The notes below the pieces were generated by a model that was not told the DNA's origin, made no database searches, and saw nothing but the letters and a program-made list of their open reading frames with translations. The position numbers and the translations under genes were made by a program. From assembly GCF_036250735.1 (NCBI RefSeq), contig NZ_CP109430.1:3472001-3536000 (forward strand): 64,000 nucleotides of DNA, in the 5' to 3' direction. Shown in pieces: positions 1-8,379 of the stretch. Source of the DNA: Streptosporangium sp. NBC_01495. Its GTDB lineage: Bacteria > Actinomycetota > Actinomycetes > Streptosporangiales > Streptosporangiaceae. Position 1 is the first letter of the stretch; each line of letters starts with the position of its first letter.

Positions 1-459
1 GATGAAGCGCACGTTCCCCCCGTGCACATGGTTGGGCAGCTTGATGTCGGTACGGTTCATGATCGTGTCGAGCTCGGAGAACGACCGCTTGACGAGCTCG
101 CCCTGGGCGCCCGCGGCGATGATCTGAGGAATGTCGGAGGGGTCGGTGGTGGCCACCACCAGGGTCTGCGCGACGGTTCCGGTGAACCAGGAGCCGCCGA
201 AATCCCCGCCGAGCTGGCTGCGGAGTCTCGCCTCGATCGGTGCCAGGCGGGCCTCGTTGAGCAGGCGGATCTGGGCCTGCTCGCTGGTGAGTTGGAGGTC
301 GCGCTGGAGTGCGGAGAGCATGTCGGGCGGCGGTTTCCAGCCGGACGGAGCGGCTTGGGGGATCTGCACCTGCGGCTTGGCGGCGACCGTGGTGGCTGTC
401 AGGGTGATGGCGGTGACCGCCAGGATGCATCCCGTGGTAACGGCACGTCTGTAGGACAT
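1..459 (-). CDS. Secreted alpha-lytic-type serine protease, N-terminal part (cut by window edge)
   Basis: Reading leftward from ATG at 459, 153 codons stay open to the window edge, so only the N-terminus is visible. It starts with a signal peptide (MSYRRAVTTGCILAVTAIT, then an Ala/Thr-rich region) followed by a segment (RLLNEARLAPIEARL, FGGSWF, AQTLVVATTDP) that matches the pro-region of the two complete proteases next door. The alpha-lytic protease family uses such a pro-region as a folding chaperone and inhibitor. The catalytic domain lies outside the window. The ribosome site GGAGAAAG sits just before the ATG. It is more divergent from the other two copies than they are from each other. 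Family assignment is firm by paralogy; substrate unknown. Confidence 0.85.
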   Translation of the reverse strand, partial: MSYRRAVTTGCILAVTAITLTATTVAAKPQVQIPQAAPSGWKPPPDMLSALQRDLQLTSEQAQIRLLNEARLAPIEARLRSQLGGDFGGSWFTGTVAQTLVVATTDPSDIPQIIAAGAQGELVKRSFSELDTIMNRTDIKLPNHVHGGNVRFI

Positions 460-547
460 GGATCTTTCTCCTCGACCTCGGCTTCCCAGGCGTGAGGGGA
501 GGACGCCACGCATCACAGGTTGATCATGCGATGTGGGTAACGCCACC

Positions 548-573
548 ACCTTAATTCAGCGGTTGCCGTTCAA
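548..573 (-). promoter_or_regulatory. Candidate promoter of protease gene 1 (shared motif)
   Basis: On the minus strand TTGAAC (573-568) is followed after 14 nt by TAAGGT (553-548) and then GGTGGCG, 88 nt before the ATG. The same layout occurs before the proteases starting at 2430 and 2838. The 13-14-nt spacing is shorter than the usual 17, so this may be a promoter with an activator or a binding motif rather than a standard housekeeping promoter. Confidence 0.45.
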
Positions 574-822
574 GGCCGCGAAAACCACACGCCGCGCGGT
601 AGGGATTTCGAGACGGATCCGTGTCCCGGCGGCGGGACCCCTGGCGGGTGAGACGACATCCGGACCTTCGGCGGACATGACGATCTCGGGGGGATCCGGG
701 GTCGGTGGAGGTTCCCGATCCGTGGCTTCGCCGCCTTCGTCGCGGCCCACCCGGCCGGGTGGTTCGGACGGGTCTCGGTGACCGTGCGTACCGCACGCCC
801 ACGAAGCTCGGGAGGGCGAGGG

Positions 823-2430
823 TCAAGGGGGCGAGCCGCCACCGGACCCGGACTGCTTCACCTCCGTGTAGCCCAGGGTGTAGGGGCCGGTCCCGCTGAA
901 AGCGAGCACCAGGTAACGGTAGTCGCCGGGTGTGCCCTTGTATCTGAGCTCTTCGAAGGGGTTGGAGCTTTCGGCGGAGGCGACGGTGACCCAGTCGGAA
1001 CCGCTCTGCTTTTGCAGGTAGAGGTCGAAGTCACTGCCGGGGTTGCTTTCCAGGCAGCCGTAGTGGTCGGCGTTGACGGCCGTATGGTAGTACCGGTTGC
1101 GGGGCTGGTAGGCGAACTGGGGGCTTTTCAGCGTGCCGTTGATGATGGTGCGGTAAGCCTGGCAGGTGCCCGCGGTCGCGATGGGTTCCACGTCATTGAC
1201 CATCAGGGTCAGGTCGTAGGCGGACAGGATCTCGCGGATCGGCTGGATGTAGGTGAATCCGGCCAGGGCGCAGTCACCGGAACCTCCGGAGATGACTCCC
1301 TGGGCCTGGTTGATGGAGATGAGGGAGCCGCCGGAGTTGCCGGGGATGCCGCAGGCGCTGGTGCGGATCAGATGCTTGACGACGCCCTGGGGGTAGGTGA
1401 TGTCGGCGTCGTGCTGCTGGATGGTGCCACAGCGCCAGTTGATGACGGCGCCGGATCCGGACAGGCAGGCCGAAGCGCCTGGGATGGCCTTTTTGGCTCC
1501 GTAGACGTGCACGGTGCTGCCGGTGTTGTTGCCCACCAGTGGCCGGGGGTTCCAGTCGTCGTTGACCTTGACCCAGGAGAAGTCCTGGCCGGGGAAGGTC
1601 GAGGCTTGGACGGTGCCCTGGGGGCGTCGGTTGTAGCCGACGGTGGCGCTGCCGGGTGTGCCGCAGTGCCCGGCGCTGATGAATCCTTTCTGGGTGTCTT
1701 TGGTCACTGAGAATCCGACCGAGCAGCGGGTCGTGGCGCCGACGTAGTAGGCCTGGCCGCCCACCAGGTCGGTCTCCGTGGGGGCTTTCCGGTGGGCGCG
1801 CAGCAGCCGGGGGCGCTCGGTCGAGGCGATCACCTGCACCGCGTCCGGGTCGACCTTGGCGGTCTTGACGGCCTCCTGAGCCGCCTTGGGATTCTCCGTC
1901 AGGATGACGACCTTGTTGACCCGCACGCCGACGTAGCGCACGCTGCTCAGTTTCGCCAAGATGGGTAGGTTCTGGCCGAGTTTCTCCTTCACCTCCTTCA
2001 GGTCGGCGAGTGACCGGCTGACCACCTGTGGCTGGGCGCCCAGCGCGGCGATCTGGGAGACGTCGGCGGGATCGGTGGTGGCTACGATCAGGGTCTGCGC
2101 GCGGGGCGGCACGAACCAGGAGCCGCCGAAGTGGTCGCCGATCCGTCTGCGCAGGCTCGTCTCGATCGGGGTCAGGCGGGCCTCGTTGAGCAGGCGCGTC
2201 TGGGCTTCCTGCTCGGTGAGGCCGATGTCGCGTGCGATGGCCTCCAGCATGCCCGGCGGGGGTTTCCCGGCGAGATCGGCGCCCGGAACGCCGGAGGCCC
2301 GTGCCGCCGGGCGGGTGGCGACCGCCGGGGCGGCTGTCAGGACATGGGTGGCGACCGCTGGAGCGGCTGTCAGGGCAAGAGCGGTGATCGCCAGGACACA
2401 TCCCGGGACGATGACATGTCTACGGGCCAT
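823..2430 (-). CDS. Secreted S1-family serine protease with pro-region and C-terminal PPC-like domain
   Basis: This 535-residue protein has a signal peptide, an alpha-lytic-type pro-region (about residues 45-200) and a chymotrypsin-fold catalytic domain. Triad candidates are His255 (SAGHCG), Asp283 (DFSWV) and Ser366 (GNSGGS). A C-terminal part of about 110 residues (from TCQAYRTI) resembles a bacterial pre-peptidase C-terminal domain, often involved in secretion or binding. It should act outside the cell on proteins. The ATG at 2430 follows AAGGAGAGAGTC. The signal region carries an in-frame duplication of the motif LTAAPAVAT that the divergent paralogue lacks. Central DNA (1528-1944) is identical, in inverted orientation, to part of the gene at 2838. 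It ends in a Gly/Ser/Pro tail. Confidence 0.93.
   Translation of the reverse strand: MARRHVIVPGCVLAITALALTAAPAVATHVLTAAPAVATRPAARASGVPGADLAGKPPPGMLEAIARDIGLTEQEAQTRLLNEARLTPIETSLRRRIGDHFGGSWFVPPRAQTLIVATTDPADVSQIAALGAQPQVVSRSLADLKEVKEKLGQNLPILAKLSSVRYVGVRVNKVVILTENPKAAQEAVKTAKVDPDAVQVIASTERPRLLRAHRKAPTETDLVGGQAYYVGATTRCSVGFSVTKDTQKGFISAGHCGTPGSATVGYNRRPQGTVQASTFPGQDFSWVKVNDDWNPRPLVGNNTGSTVHVYGAKKAIPGASACLSGSGAVINWRCGTIQQHDADITYPQGVVKHLIRTSACGIPGNSGGSLISINQAQGVISGGSGDCALAGFTYIQPIREILSAYDLTLMVNDVEPIATAGTCQAYRTIINGTLKSPQFAYQPRNRYYHTAVNADHYGCLESNPGSDFDLYLQKQSGSDWVTVASAESSNPFEELRYKGTPGDYRYLVLAFSGTGPYTLGYTEVKQSGSGGGSPP
1528..1944 (-). repeat. 417-bp perfect inverted repeat, left arm
   Basis: Every base compared is identical, in reverse complement, to 3303-3719. 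The arm lies within the coding region of the protease starting at 2430, from the end of the pro-region (SVRYVGV) through the catalytic His and Asp to PLVGN. Both arms are in the same reading frame of their genes. Confidence 0.95.
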
Positions 2431-2510
2431 GACTCTCTCCTTGACCTCGACCTTTCAGGCATGAGGGGGAGATCGTGTCGCATCGTCGGGCACGGGATAC
2501 GAGCACCGCC

Positions 2511-2536
2511 ACTTTAACGCAACCGTTATCGGCCAA
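2511..2536 (-). promoter_or_regulatory. Candidate promoter of protease gene 2 (shared motif)
   Basis: On the minus strand TTGGCC (2536-2531), 14-nt spacer and TAAAGT (2516-2511) followed by GGCGGTG, 80 nt before the ATG at 2430. It lies outside the identical repeat arms, so its likeness to the motifs at 548-573 and 2729-2753 is not just a consequence of the recent homogenisation. Confidence 0.45.
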
Positions 2537-2728
2537 CGTCTCTGAAGCCGTACGCCACGCAGAGATCGTTCTCGGCCGGGGCGGTGCCGGGCGAGCCCAT
2601 CCCCGTTGACAGGCGCCCCCGCAGGAGAAAGGGGTGTCCGGTCGGGCCGGGGCGCTCCGCCGCGAGCGATCACGGCGGAGCGCCCCGGCCCGACCCGGCC
2701 GCACATTTCGGCAGGCGTGTTGACGACC

Positions 2729-2753
2729 TTGACGGCGACGGCTGCACTAGGGT
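2729..2753 (+). promoter_or_regulatory. Candidate promoter of protease gene 3 (shared motif)
   Basis: TTGACG (2729-2734), 13-nt spacer, TAGGGT (2748-2753), then GGCGATG, 84 nt before the ATG at 2838. Placement and downstream GGCG match the other two protease genes. A second TTGACG at 2720 gives a 22-nt spacer, which is less likely. Confidence 0.45.
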
Positions 2754-2837
2754 GGCGATGCCCGGCACCACATGTTCGACGGTAACGCGGAGTGCTCTCC
2801 CCCTCATGCCTGAAAGGTCGAGGTCAAGGAGAGAGTC

Positions 2838-4382
2838 ATGGCCCGTAGACATGTCATCGTCCCGGGATGTGTCCTGGCGATCACCGCTCTTGCCCTGACA
2901 GCCGCCCCGGCGGTCGCCACCCGCCCGACGGCACGGGCCCCCGGCACTCCGGCCGCCGACCTTACCGACCTCGCCGGGAAACCCCCGCCGGGCATGCTGG
3001 AGGCCATCGCACGCGACATCGGCCTCACCGAGCAGGAAGCCAGGACGCGCCTGCTCAACGAGGCCCGCCTGACCCCGATCGAGACGAACCTGCGCGGATG
3101 GGTCGGCGACCACTTCGGCGGCTCCTGGTTCGCCGGAGACGTCGCGCAGACCCTGGTGGTGGCCACCACCGATTCCACCGACGTCTCCCAGATCGCCGAG
3201 CTGGGCGCCCGGCCACTGCTGGTCGGCCGGTCGCTGATCGAGCTCAGAGCGATCAGGGCAGCGGTGGACGCGGCCCTGATCAGAGAGCGCGGCACCACCG
3301 CGAGCGTGCGCTACGTCGGCGTGCGGGTCAACAAGGTCGTCATCCTGACGGAGAATCCCAAGGCGGCTCAGGAGGCCGTCAAGACCGCCAAGGTCGACCC
3401 GGACGCGGTGCAGGTGATCGCCTCGACCGAGCGCCCCCGGCTGCTGCGCGCCCACCGGAAAGCCCCCACGGAGACCGACCTGGTGGGCGGCCAGGCCTAC
3501 TACGTCGGCGCCACGACCCGCTGCTCGGTCGGATTCTCAGTGACCAAAGACACCCAGAAAGGATTCATCAGCGCCGGGCACTGCGGCACACCCGGCAGCG
3601 CCACCGTCGGCTACAACCGACGCCCCCAGGGCACCGTCCAAGCCTCGACCTTCCCCGGCCAGGACTTCTCCTGGGTCAAGGTCAACGACGACTGGAACCC
3701 CCGGCCACTGGTGGGCAACGACAGCGGTGGCACCGTGCAGGTCCGCGGCTTCAGGGCCGCCGTCGAGGGTTCCTCGGTCTGCCACTCCGGTTCCGGCTCC
3801 GGCTGGCACTGCGGCACCATCGCACAGCGCGGCGCCAGCGTCACCTACCCCCGGGGCACCGTCTACGGCCTGACCCGCACCACCGTCTGCGCCGAACCCG
3901 GCGATTCGGGCGGATCCTTCATCTCCCTCGAGCAGGCTCAGGGGATCACCTCCGGCGGCTCCGGCGACTGTGCCTCGGGCGGGGTCACCTATTTCCAGCC
4001 GATCCTCGAAATTCTCACGGCCTACGGCCTGAACCTCACCGTCGAGGAGCTCTCCCTGCCGGGTCCGGGCACGTGTACCAGCTATCCGCGCGTCTTCACC
4101 GGCACGCTGAAGAGCCGGCGGTCCGCCTACTGGCCACAGGACCGAGGCTTCGTGACGACCGTCACCGGCACCTATTCCGCCTGCCTGTCCGACGACCCGA
4201 GCCGCGACCGCGACCTCTACCTGGAGAAGTGGAACGGCAGGGCCTGGAGCGCCGTCGCCGCCTCCGAACATCTGGACTCCTACGAGCAGATCACCTACTT
4301 CGGCACGCCGGGACGATACCGCTATCGGGTGTTCGCCGAGGTCGGCTCAGGCCCCTACACCCTCGGGCACGAAGAACCGTGA
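2838..4382 (+). CDS. Secreted S1-family serine protease, divergent paralogue
   Basis: This 514-residue protein has the same plan as the protease starting at 2430: signal peptide, pro-region, trypsin-like domain with His248, Asp276 and Ser357 (GDSGGS), and a C-terminal PPC-like domain from about residue 410. It differs in the end of the pro-region (an Arg/Ala-rich stretch before TASVRYVGV), in the oxyanion-hole side (EPGDSGG instead of IPGNSGG) and in the C-terminal domain, so specificity could differ. The start follows AAGGAGAGAGTC. Bases 3303-3719 are identical to the partner gene. It is an extracellular protease; its substrate cannot be read from sequence. Confidence 0.93.
   Translation: MARRHVIVPGCVLAITALALTAAPAVATRPTARAPGTPAADLTDLAGKPPPGMLEAIARDIGLTEQEARTRLLNEARLTPIETNLRGWVGDHFGGSWFAGDVAQTLVVATTDSTDVSQIAELGARPLLVGRSLIELRAIRAAVDAALIRERGTTASVRYVGVRVNKVVILTENPKAAQEAVKTAKVDPDAVQVIASTERPRLLRAHRKAPTETDLVGGQAYYVGATTRCSVGFSVTKDTQKGFISAGHCGTPGSATVGYNRRPQGTVQASTFPGQDFSWVKVNDDWNPRPLVGNDSGGTVQVRGFRAAVEGSSVCHSGSGSGWHCGTIAQRGASVTYPRGTVYGLTRTTVCAEPGDSGGSFISLEQAQGITSGGSGDCASGGVTYFQPILEILTAYGLNLTVEELSLPGPGTCTSYPRVFTGTLKSRRSAYWPQDRGFVTTVTGTYSACLSDDPSRDRDLYLEKWNGRAWSAVAASEHLDSYEQITYFGTPGRYRYRVFAEVGSGPYTLGHEEP
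3303..3719 (+). repeat. 417-bp perfect inverted repeat, right arm
   Basis: Right arm of the intragenic inverted repeat with 1528-1944. Both arms cover the same codons of the two protease genes, so a crossover here would exchange whole gene halves without breaking frame. Confidence 0.95.
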
Positions 4383-4522
4383 CGGTTGGACCGTACGAAA
4401 AACGAGGTGGGCGGGCCGCGAGTGGGCGTCGGCGCCGCGGCTGCCGGGACCAGGCCGGGTACCGCGTCCCGGACATCGTGTCCGCCCGCGCGCGGCCCGT
4501 CCGCCGTCGTTCGGTCCGTGCG

Positions 4523-5665
4523 TCAGGCGGGCTTCTGTACGGGGACGGATGCGCCGGTGTCCGGCTCGTCGGTCTTTGGCTCGTCGGTGTCCGGCTCTTG
4601 GGGCGGGTCGCTGAGTTGTTCGCGGAGGTAGTTCCACAGCACGGCGATCAGGGCGGCGACCGGTACGGCGAGCAGGCTGCCCACGATGCCCGCCAGGCTG
4701 CCGCCCAGCGTCACCGCCAGCAGGATCACCGCCGCGTGCAGGCCGAGGCCGCGGCTCTGCACCATGGGCTGGAACACGTTCCCCTCGAGCTGTTGCACGG
4801 CGACGATGATGGCGAGCACGATCAGCGCGTCCGTCGGGCCGTTGGACACCAGCGCGATGAGGACCGCGACGAAGCCGGCGAACAGGGCGCCGATGATGGG
4901 GACGAACGCCGAGACGAAGGTCAGGACGGCCAGGGGGAGAACCAGCGGCACGCCCACGATCCACAGGCCAAGACCGATGAAGACCGCGTCGAGCAGGCCC
5001 ACGAAGGCCTGGGAGCGTACGAACGAGCCGAGGGTGTCCCAGCCGCGTGCGGCCACGGCCGGCACGTCCGTGGCGAGGCGGCCGGGTAGCTGGCGGGTCA
5101 GCCAGGGCAGGAAGCGCGGGCCGTCCTTGAGGAAGAAGAACATGAGGAAGAGCGCCAGGACGGTGGTGACCAGGCCGTTGACCACGGTGCCCACTCCGGT
5201 GACGGCGGCGGTGACGATGCTGCCGACGCTGGACTGGATGCGGTTGGCCGCGGTGTCGAACGCGGTGCTGACCTGGTCGTCGCCGATGTTGAGCGGCGGC
5301 CCGGCCGCCCAGCCGCGCAGGTGCTGGATGCCGTTGCTCACGCCGGTGGCCAGGTCGCCGGCCTGGGACGCCACCGGGACGGCGATCAGCACTATAATGC
5401 CGGCGGCGACCAGGAGGAAGAGCACGGTCACGGCCGAGGCGGCCAGGGTGGGATGCCAGCCGTGCCGGCGCAGGAAGCGGGTCACGGGCCAGGTCAGCGT
5501 GGTGAGGAGCAGGGCGATCACGAGCGGCCAGATGACAGACCACATCCGGCCCAGGATCCACAGGCCCACCGCGGTCATCAGCACGACGAGCAGCATCTCC
5601 AGGGAGACGCGCGCCGACGTGCGCAGCGCGGTGCGGGTTTTCTTGGCATTCAGTGTGGCGGACAC
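4523..5665 (-). CDS. AI-2E family transporter (PF01594-type membrane protein)
   Basis: This 380-residue protein has about eight hydrophobic segments, a large central loop (about residues 110-150) and the family hallmark LxxxFxxVPxIGALxAG-like stretch (FVSAFVPIIGALFAGF), then QQLEGNVFQPMV. The family is named after an AI-2 exporter, but members also include ion and antiporter functions, so the substrate is unknown. The tail (from about 355) is acidic and Pro/Asp/Glu-rich with repeated DEP units. The GTG at 5665 has TAGGGT 6 nt before it, which suggests a leaderless transcript. A 53-bp copy of its start region recurs at 15482-15534. Confidence 0.9.
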   Translation of the reverse strand: MSATLNAKKTRTALRTSARVSLEMLLVVLMTAVGLWILGRMWSVIWPLVIALLLTTLTWPVTRFLRRHGWHPTLAASAVTVLFLLVAAGIIVLIAVPVASQAGDLATGVSNGIQHLRGWAAGPPLNIGDDQVSTAFDTAANRIQSSVGSIVTAAVTGVGTVVNGLVTTVLALFLMFFFLKDGPRFLPWLTRQLPGRLATDVPAVAARGWDTLGSFVRSQAFVGLLDAVFIGLGLWIVGVPLVLPLAVLTFVSAFVPIIGALFAGFVAVLIALVSNGPTDALIVLAIIVAVQQLEGNVFQPMVQSRGLGLHAAVILLAVTLGGSLAGIVGSLLAVPVAALIAVLWNYLREQLSDPPQEPDTDEPKTDEPDTGASVPVQKPA

Positions 5666-5695
5666 GAGAACACCCTAGACAGGTGAGTGCTCCGC
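5643..5695 (-). repeat. 53-bp repeat over AI-2E gene start (copy 1)
   Basis: Covers the promoter and first codons of the AI-2E-type gene. It matches 15482-15534 with 5 mismatches in 53 bases, in the same orientation about 9.8 kb away. Confidence 0.85.
5672..5677 (-). promoter_or_regulatory. Leaderless -10 element of the AI-2E-type gene
   Basis: TAGGGT on the minus strand, then GTTCTC, then the GTG start. A -10 hexamer 6 nt from the start codon fits transcription that begins at or near the start codon, common in actinobacteria. No clear -35 is seen. Confidence 0.55.
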
Positions 5696-5906
5696 GAGAA
5701 TCCCCGCACCCCGCGTGGGTGGTGCATCGCGCCTGTTCGCCGTCCTGGACGAGGGGCGGCGCCTGTTCGACCCGCCACTGGAGTGAGCGTCGCCTTCGAC
5801 CCGCCGGGTTCGGCGGACGCCTCGGCCCAGAGCCACGCCGATGGTGGGCGAACGCTCCTTGCGAGAGGCACGGGCGATGTCATGTGGGTGGTCAACCTCA
5901 AGGCGA

Positions 5907-7238
5907 TCATCCAGGAAGGACCTCTGGGGAGACCGTCTCGGGCGTCGGCTCCCCGATAGGGGGCGGTACGGCAGGCGCAGGCTTGACGTAGGTGCCGTTG
6001 CGGCGGGCCAGCAGCTCCTCCAGAAGGGCGTCCCACTTGGCGCCGACGGACCTCACGTCGTAGGTGGCGGCGGTCGCCAGAGCACCCTCGGCCAGCCGGT
6101 GACGCAGTTCCTCGTCCTCGATGACGCGGATGAGGGCGGCGGCGAGGTTGGCGTTGGTGCGGGGCTTGACCAGCAGCCCGTCGACCTCGTTGGTGATCAT
6201 TTCCTTGGGGCCGTGCGGGCTGTTGAAGCTGACGATCGCCAGTCCCTTGGCCATCGCCTCCAGGATCGTCATGGGGAAACCCTCGTGGCGGGAGCTGAGC
6301 GCGAAGATCGAGGCCTTCTCCAGCTCGGCGCCGACGTCGGCGGTGGGGCCCGGCAGCTCGACCTTGCCCTGCAGCCCCGCCTCGGCGATCTGGGCGCGCA
6401 GGTTGTCCTCCTGCGGTCCCGCGCCGAAGACGCGCAGGGTCCAGTCAGGGTGGGCGGCGGCCACGGTCTCCCACGCGGTGATCAGGCGGTGGAAGCCCTT
6501 GAGCCTGGTCATGCGGCCGACGGCGACCACGACCTTGTTCTCCAGCTTGGAGATCTCGCCGGTCATGGGTGGCACGGCGTTGGGGATCCTGACCAGCTTC
6601 CTGGGCTTGCGCCGCAGCGTCTCGCGGTAGTCACGCGTGTCGGCCTTGGTGAGGGTGACCAGCGCGTCGAAGTTGCGGTAGCGACGCTTGGCGAGCTCCT
6701 GCATCTCCTGCGGCTGTCCCCGCAGGCCCACGTGCTCCTGGCCGATGGTGATGACGCCCGGTGGGGCCAGCTGGGCCAGGGCCAGGTTGAGCCCGGGTCT
6801 GGTGGCCATGATGACGCCGGTGTCGACCGAGCGGATCCATCGGGCCAGTCGCAGGTCGGTCCACACGTTGAAGCGGTGGTAGGCGGCCTCCTGCGGCGGG
6901 ATGAGCCTGCTCGGCATCTTCGACAGCCGGCCGCGCAGGCCGGTCCGCGGGACCAGCCTGTCGTCGAGGAAGCGGAACCTCACCCTCGGGTCGACGGGGA
7001 AGAACGGCTCCTCCGCCTCCTTGAGGATGGAGACGATCTCCACGTCGTGCCCGGTCGAGGCCAGGTACCCGGCCAGGTTGAAGACCGTTCTAATGGTGCC
7101 GCCCATGCCGTACGCGTGCAGGATCAGGATGCTGATCCGGTGCGTGGACGGGGGTGGCGCGGTCCGTTCGCGCCTTCGGTTGCGGGCTTTGAAAAGCTGG
7201 TAAACGGCCGTTTTTCCCTTGCCTGCCAGTGCACGCAC
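5907..7238 (-). CDS. GT4-type glycosyltransferase
   Basis: This 443-residue cytoplasmic protein has a two-domain GT-B layout. The N-terminal half begins after a basic leader with SILILHAYGMGGTIRTVFNLAGYL, in which GMGG is the usual glycine-rich loop. The C-terminal half has the donor-binding motif VAVGRMTRLKGFHRLI and the EX7E motif (E in HEGFP and E in LEAMAKG). Such retaining enzymes transfer a sugar from an NDP-sugar onto a polymer, lipid or teichoic acid; the substrate cannot be told. A Pro-rich tail follows. It starts with GTG at 7238. Neighbours are not obviously in the same pathway. Confidence 0.88.
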   Translation of the reverse strand: MRALAGKGKTAVYQLFKARNRRRERTAPPPSTHRISILILHAYGMGGTIRTVFNLAGYLASTGHDVEIVSILKEAEEPFFPVDPRVRFRFLDDRLVPRTGLRGRLSKMPSRLIPPQEAAYHRFNVWTDLRLARWIRSVDTGVIMATRPGLNLALAQLAPPGVITIGQEHVGLRGQPQEMQELAKRRYRNFDALVTLTKADTRDYRETLRRKPRKLVRIPNAVPPMTGEISKLENKVVVAVGRMTRLKGFHRLITAWETVAAAHPDWTLRVFGAGPQEDNLRAQIAEAGLQGKVELPGPTADVGAELEKASIFALSSRHEGFPMTILEAMAKGLAIVSFNSPHGPKEMITNEVDGLLVKPRTNANLAAALIRVIEDEELRHRLAEGALATAATYDVRSVGAKWDALLEELLARRNGTYVKPAPAVPPPIGEPTPETVSPEVLPG

Positions 7239-7549
7239 CCGTAGGGATCCCCTTCTCGCCTGCTTCCGGGCTCACGCACCTGTCAGTCCCCGTGGCGCGT
7301 TTCCCCGCTTTCACCTTCTAGACGCTTCGATGAGATGGAAGGTTGCAAAAGATGCTTAAGTGCGAACAGGTCCCGGATTGTGGGTGCGCCTGCCACAGCC
7401 TGGCGACGGCTCCGGCACCGGCAGGCGCTGCCCGGAGCCGCAGGCCTTCGACGGTACCGAAGCGCCAACGTCCCCGGCCCGTGACCGCCGACGCCCCCTG
7501 TTGTCTGTCATCGCCGGAGGCCACGGATCGAGAGACTCGACCAGCGCTT
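7239..7549. other. Non-coding stretch upstream of the glycosyltransferase
   Basis: No convincing gene. Open frames here lack coding-like third-position bias or a ribosome site. Presumably it contains the promoter of the glycosyltransferase. Confidence 0.5.
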
Positions 7550-7636
7550 TCAGGCGCCGGCCGCCGATGGCCGGCGGACGGTCAGCACGGTGGAGTCCTC
7601 CTCGGCCTGCCAGGAGTGGTCGATGCCGGGCTTGTG
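7550..7636 (-). pseudogene. Possible C-terminal remnant of a cupin-like gene
   Basis: On the minus strand 28 codons ending in TGA at 7550 read HKPGIDHSWQAEEDSTVLTV followed by RRPSAAGA, with G or C at nearly every third position. The pattern (Gly-x-x-His-x-x-x-Ala-x-x-Asp before a Val-Leu-Thr-Val strand) resembles the end of small cupin proteins. There is no start nearby; upstream it overlaps the flavoprotein in another frame. It may be a decayed neighbour. Weak call. Confidence 0.3.
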
Positions 7637-7640
7637 CCTG

Positions 7641-8183
7641 CTAGTGACGGTGTCTCTCGACTTCTTCGAGAGCGAGAGCCCAGGGGTAGGTCTCCAGGTT
7701 TTCGTCTCCGCTCCCGGCGGCGTGCGGTTCGAACTGACCGGGGCCGAGCAGGACGGGGACACCTTCGGCTCTTAAGCTTTCGACGCTTCGCTGGAACGGC
7801 GTACGTGAGGCGAAGGCGCTGTTGACGAAGGGCAGGACGACCACGGGGATGCCGAGTCCGGGGGCTTCGGCGAGGAGGCCGAGGGCGTAGGTGTCGGCGA
7901 TGCCCTGGGCGAACTTGTTGACGGTGTTGTATGTGGCGGGGGCGAGGATGATCGCGTCGGCTCTCGGGGGCTTGGGCTCGTCCGGCCTGCGGTACCGGCT
8001 GCGGACAGGGCGGCCGGTCTGCCTCTCCAAGGCGGGGACGTCGACGAAGTCCAGCGCGGACGGGGTCGCGACGACCTGGACGATCCAGCCCCCGTCCTGG
8101 GCGAGAGCGACGAGACGGCCGACGTCTCGGGCGGCACCGGCCGCGCACACGATGACGTAGAGGACCTTGCCGGACTCGGTCAC
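7641..8183 (-). CDS. Flavoprotein (phosphopantothenoylcysteine-decarboxylase-like fold)
   Basis: This 180-residue protein resembles the flavoprotein domain of PPC decarboxylase and related enzymes. It has a Rossmann-like start (KVLYVIVCAAGAARDVGRLV), the FMN-contact stretch ADAIILAPATYNTVNKFAQGIAD, and VVVLPFVNSAF, where PPC decarboxylases usually have a Met/Asn pair. The real Coa enzymes are bifunctional and longer, so this is a stand-alone paralogue of unknown substrate. It starts with GTG at 8183. The XRE-type regulator lies 196 bp upstream on the same strand, a pairing that suggests joint control. Confidence 0.82.
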   Translation of the reverse strand: MTESGKVLYVIVCAAGAARDVGRLVALAQDGGWIVQVVATPSALDFVDVPALERQTGRPVRSRYRRPDEPKPPRADAIILAPATYNTVNKFAQGIADTYALGLLAEAPGLGIPVVVLPFVNSAFASRTPFQRSVESLRAEGVPVLLGPGQFEPHAAGSGDENLETYPWALALEEVERHRH

Positions 8184-8379
8184 GCGATCACTCCCAGGGA
8201 CGCGGCGTATTCACGGGCTTCGCGGCGGACGCCGATCGGGGCTGTGACGAGGATGTCACGGCTCTGCGGCGACGAATACATCCTTGGCAATCGCCTCAGA
8301 AGCCGATATGTTTCACCAATACCGGTGCGAACGAATCCGAGCGGTCACGGTCACCGAGCAGGCGCAGGACCGCTTCGAA

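Larger units (their letters stand above)
2363..2905. repeat. 110-bp perfect inverted repeat around the divergent protease starts (2363-2472 and 2796-2905)
   Basis: The two divergent protease genes share identical DNA from about 42 nt before each ATG, through the ribosome site, into the first 22 codons. Identity breaks at 2363, where the left gene carries a tandem duplication in its signal peptide. Further pro-region DNA is similar but not identical. The region between the arms holds both promoters. Confidence 0.9.

Noticed and set aside
4523..5665. Quorum-sensing AI-2 exporter
   Set aside because: The family name is historical; no luxS or AI-2 genes are near, so only the family is claimed.
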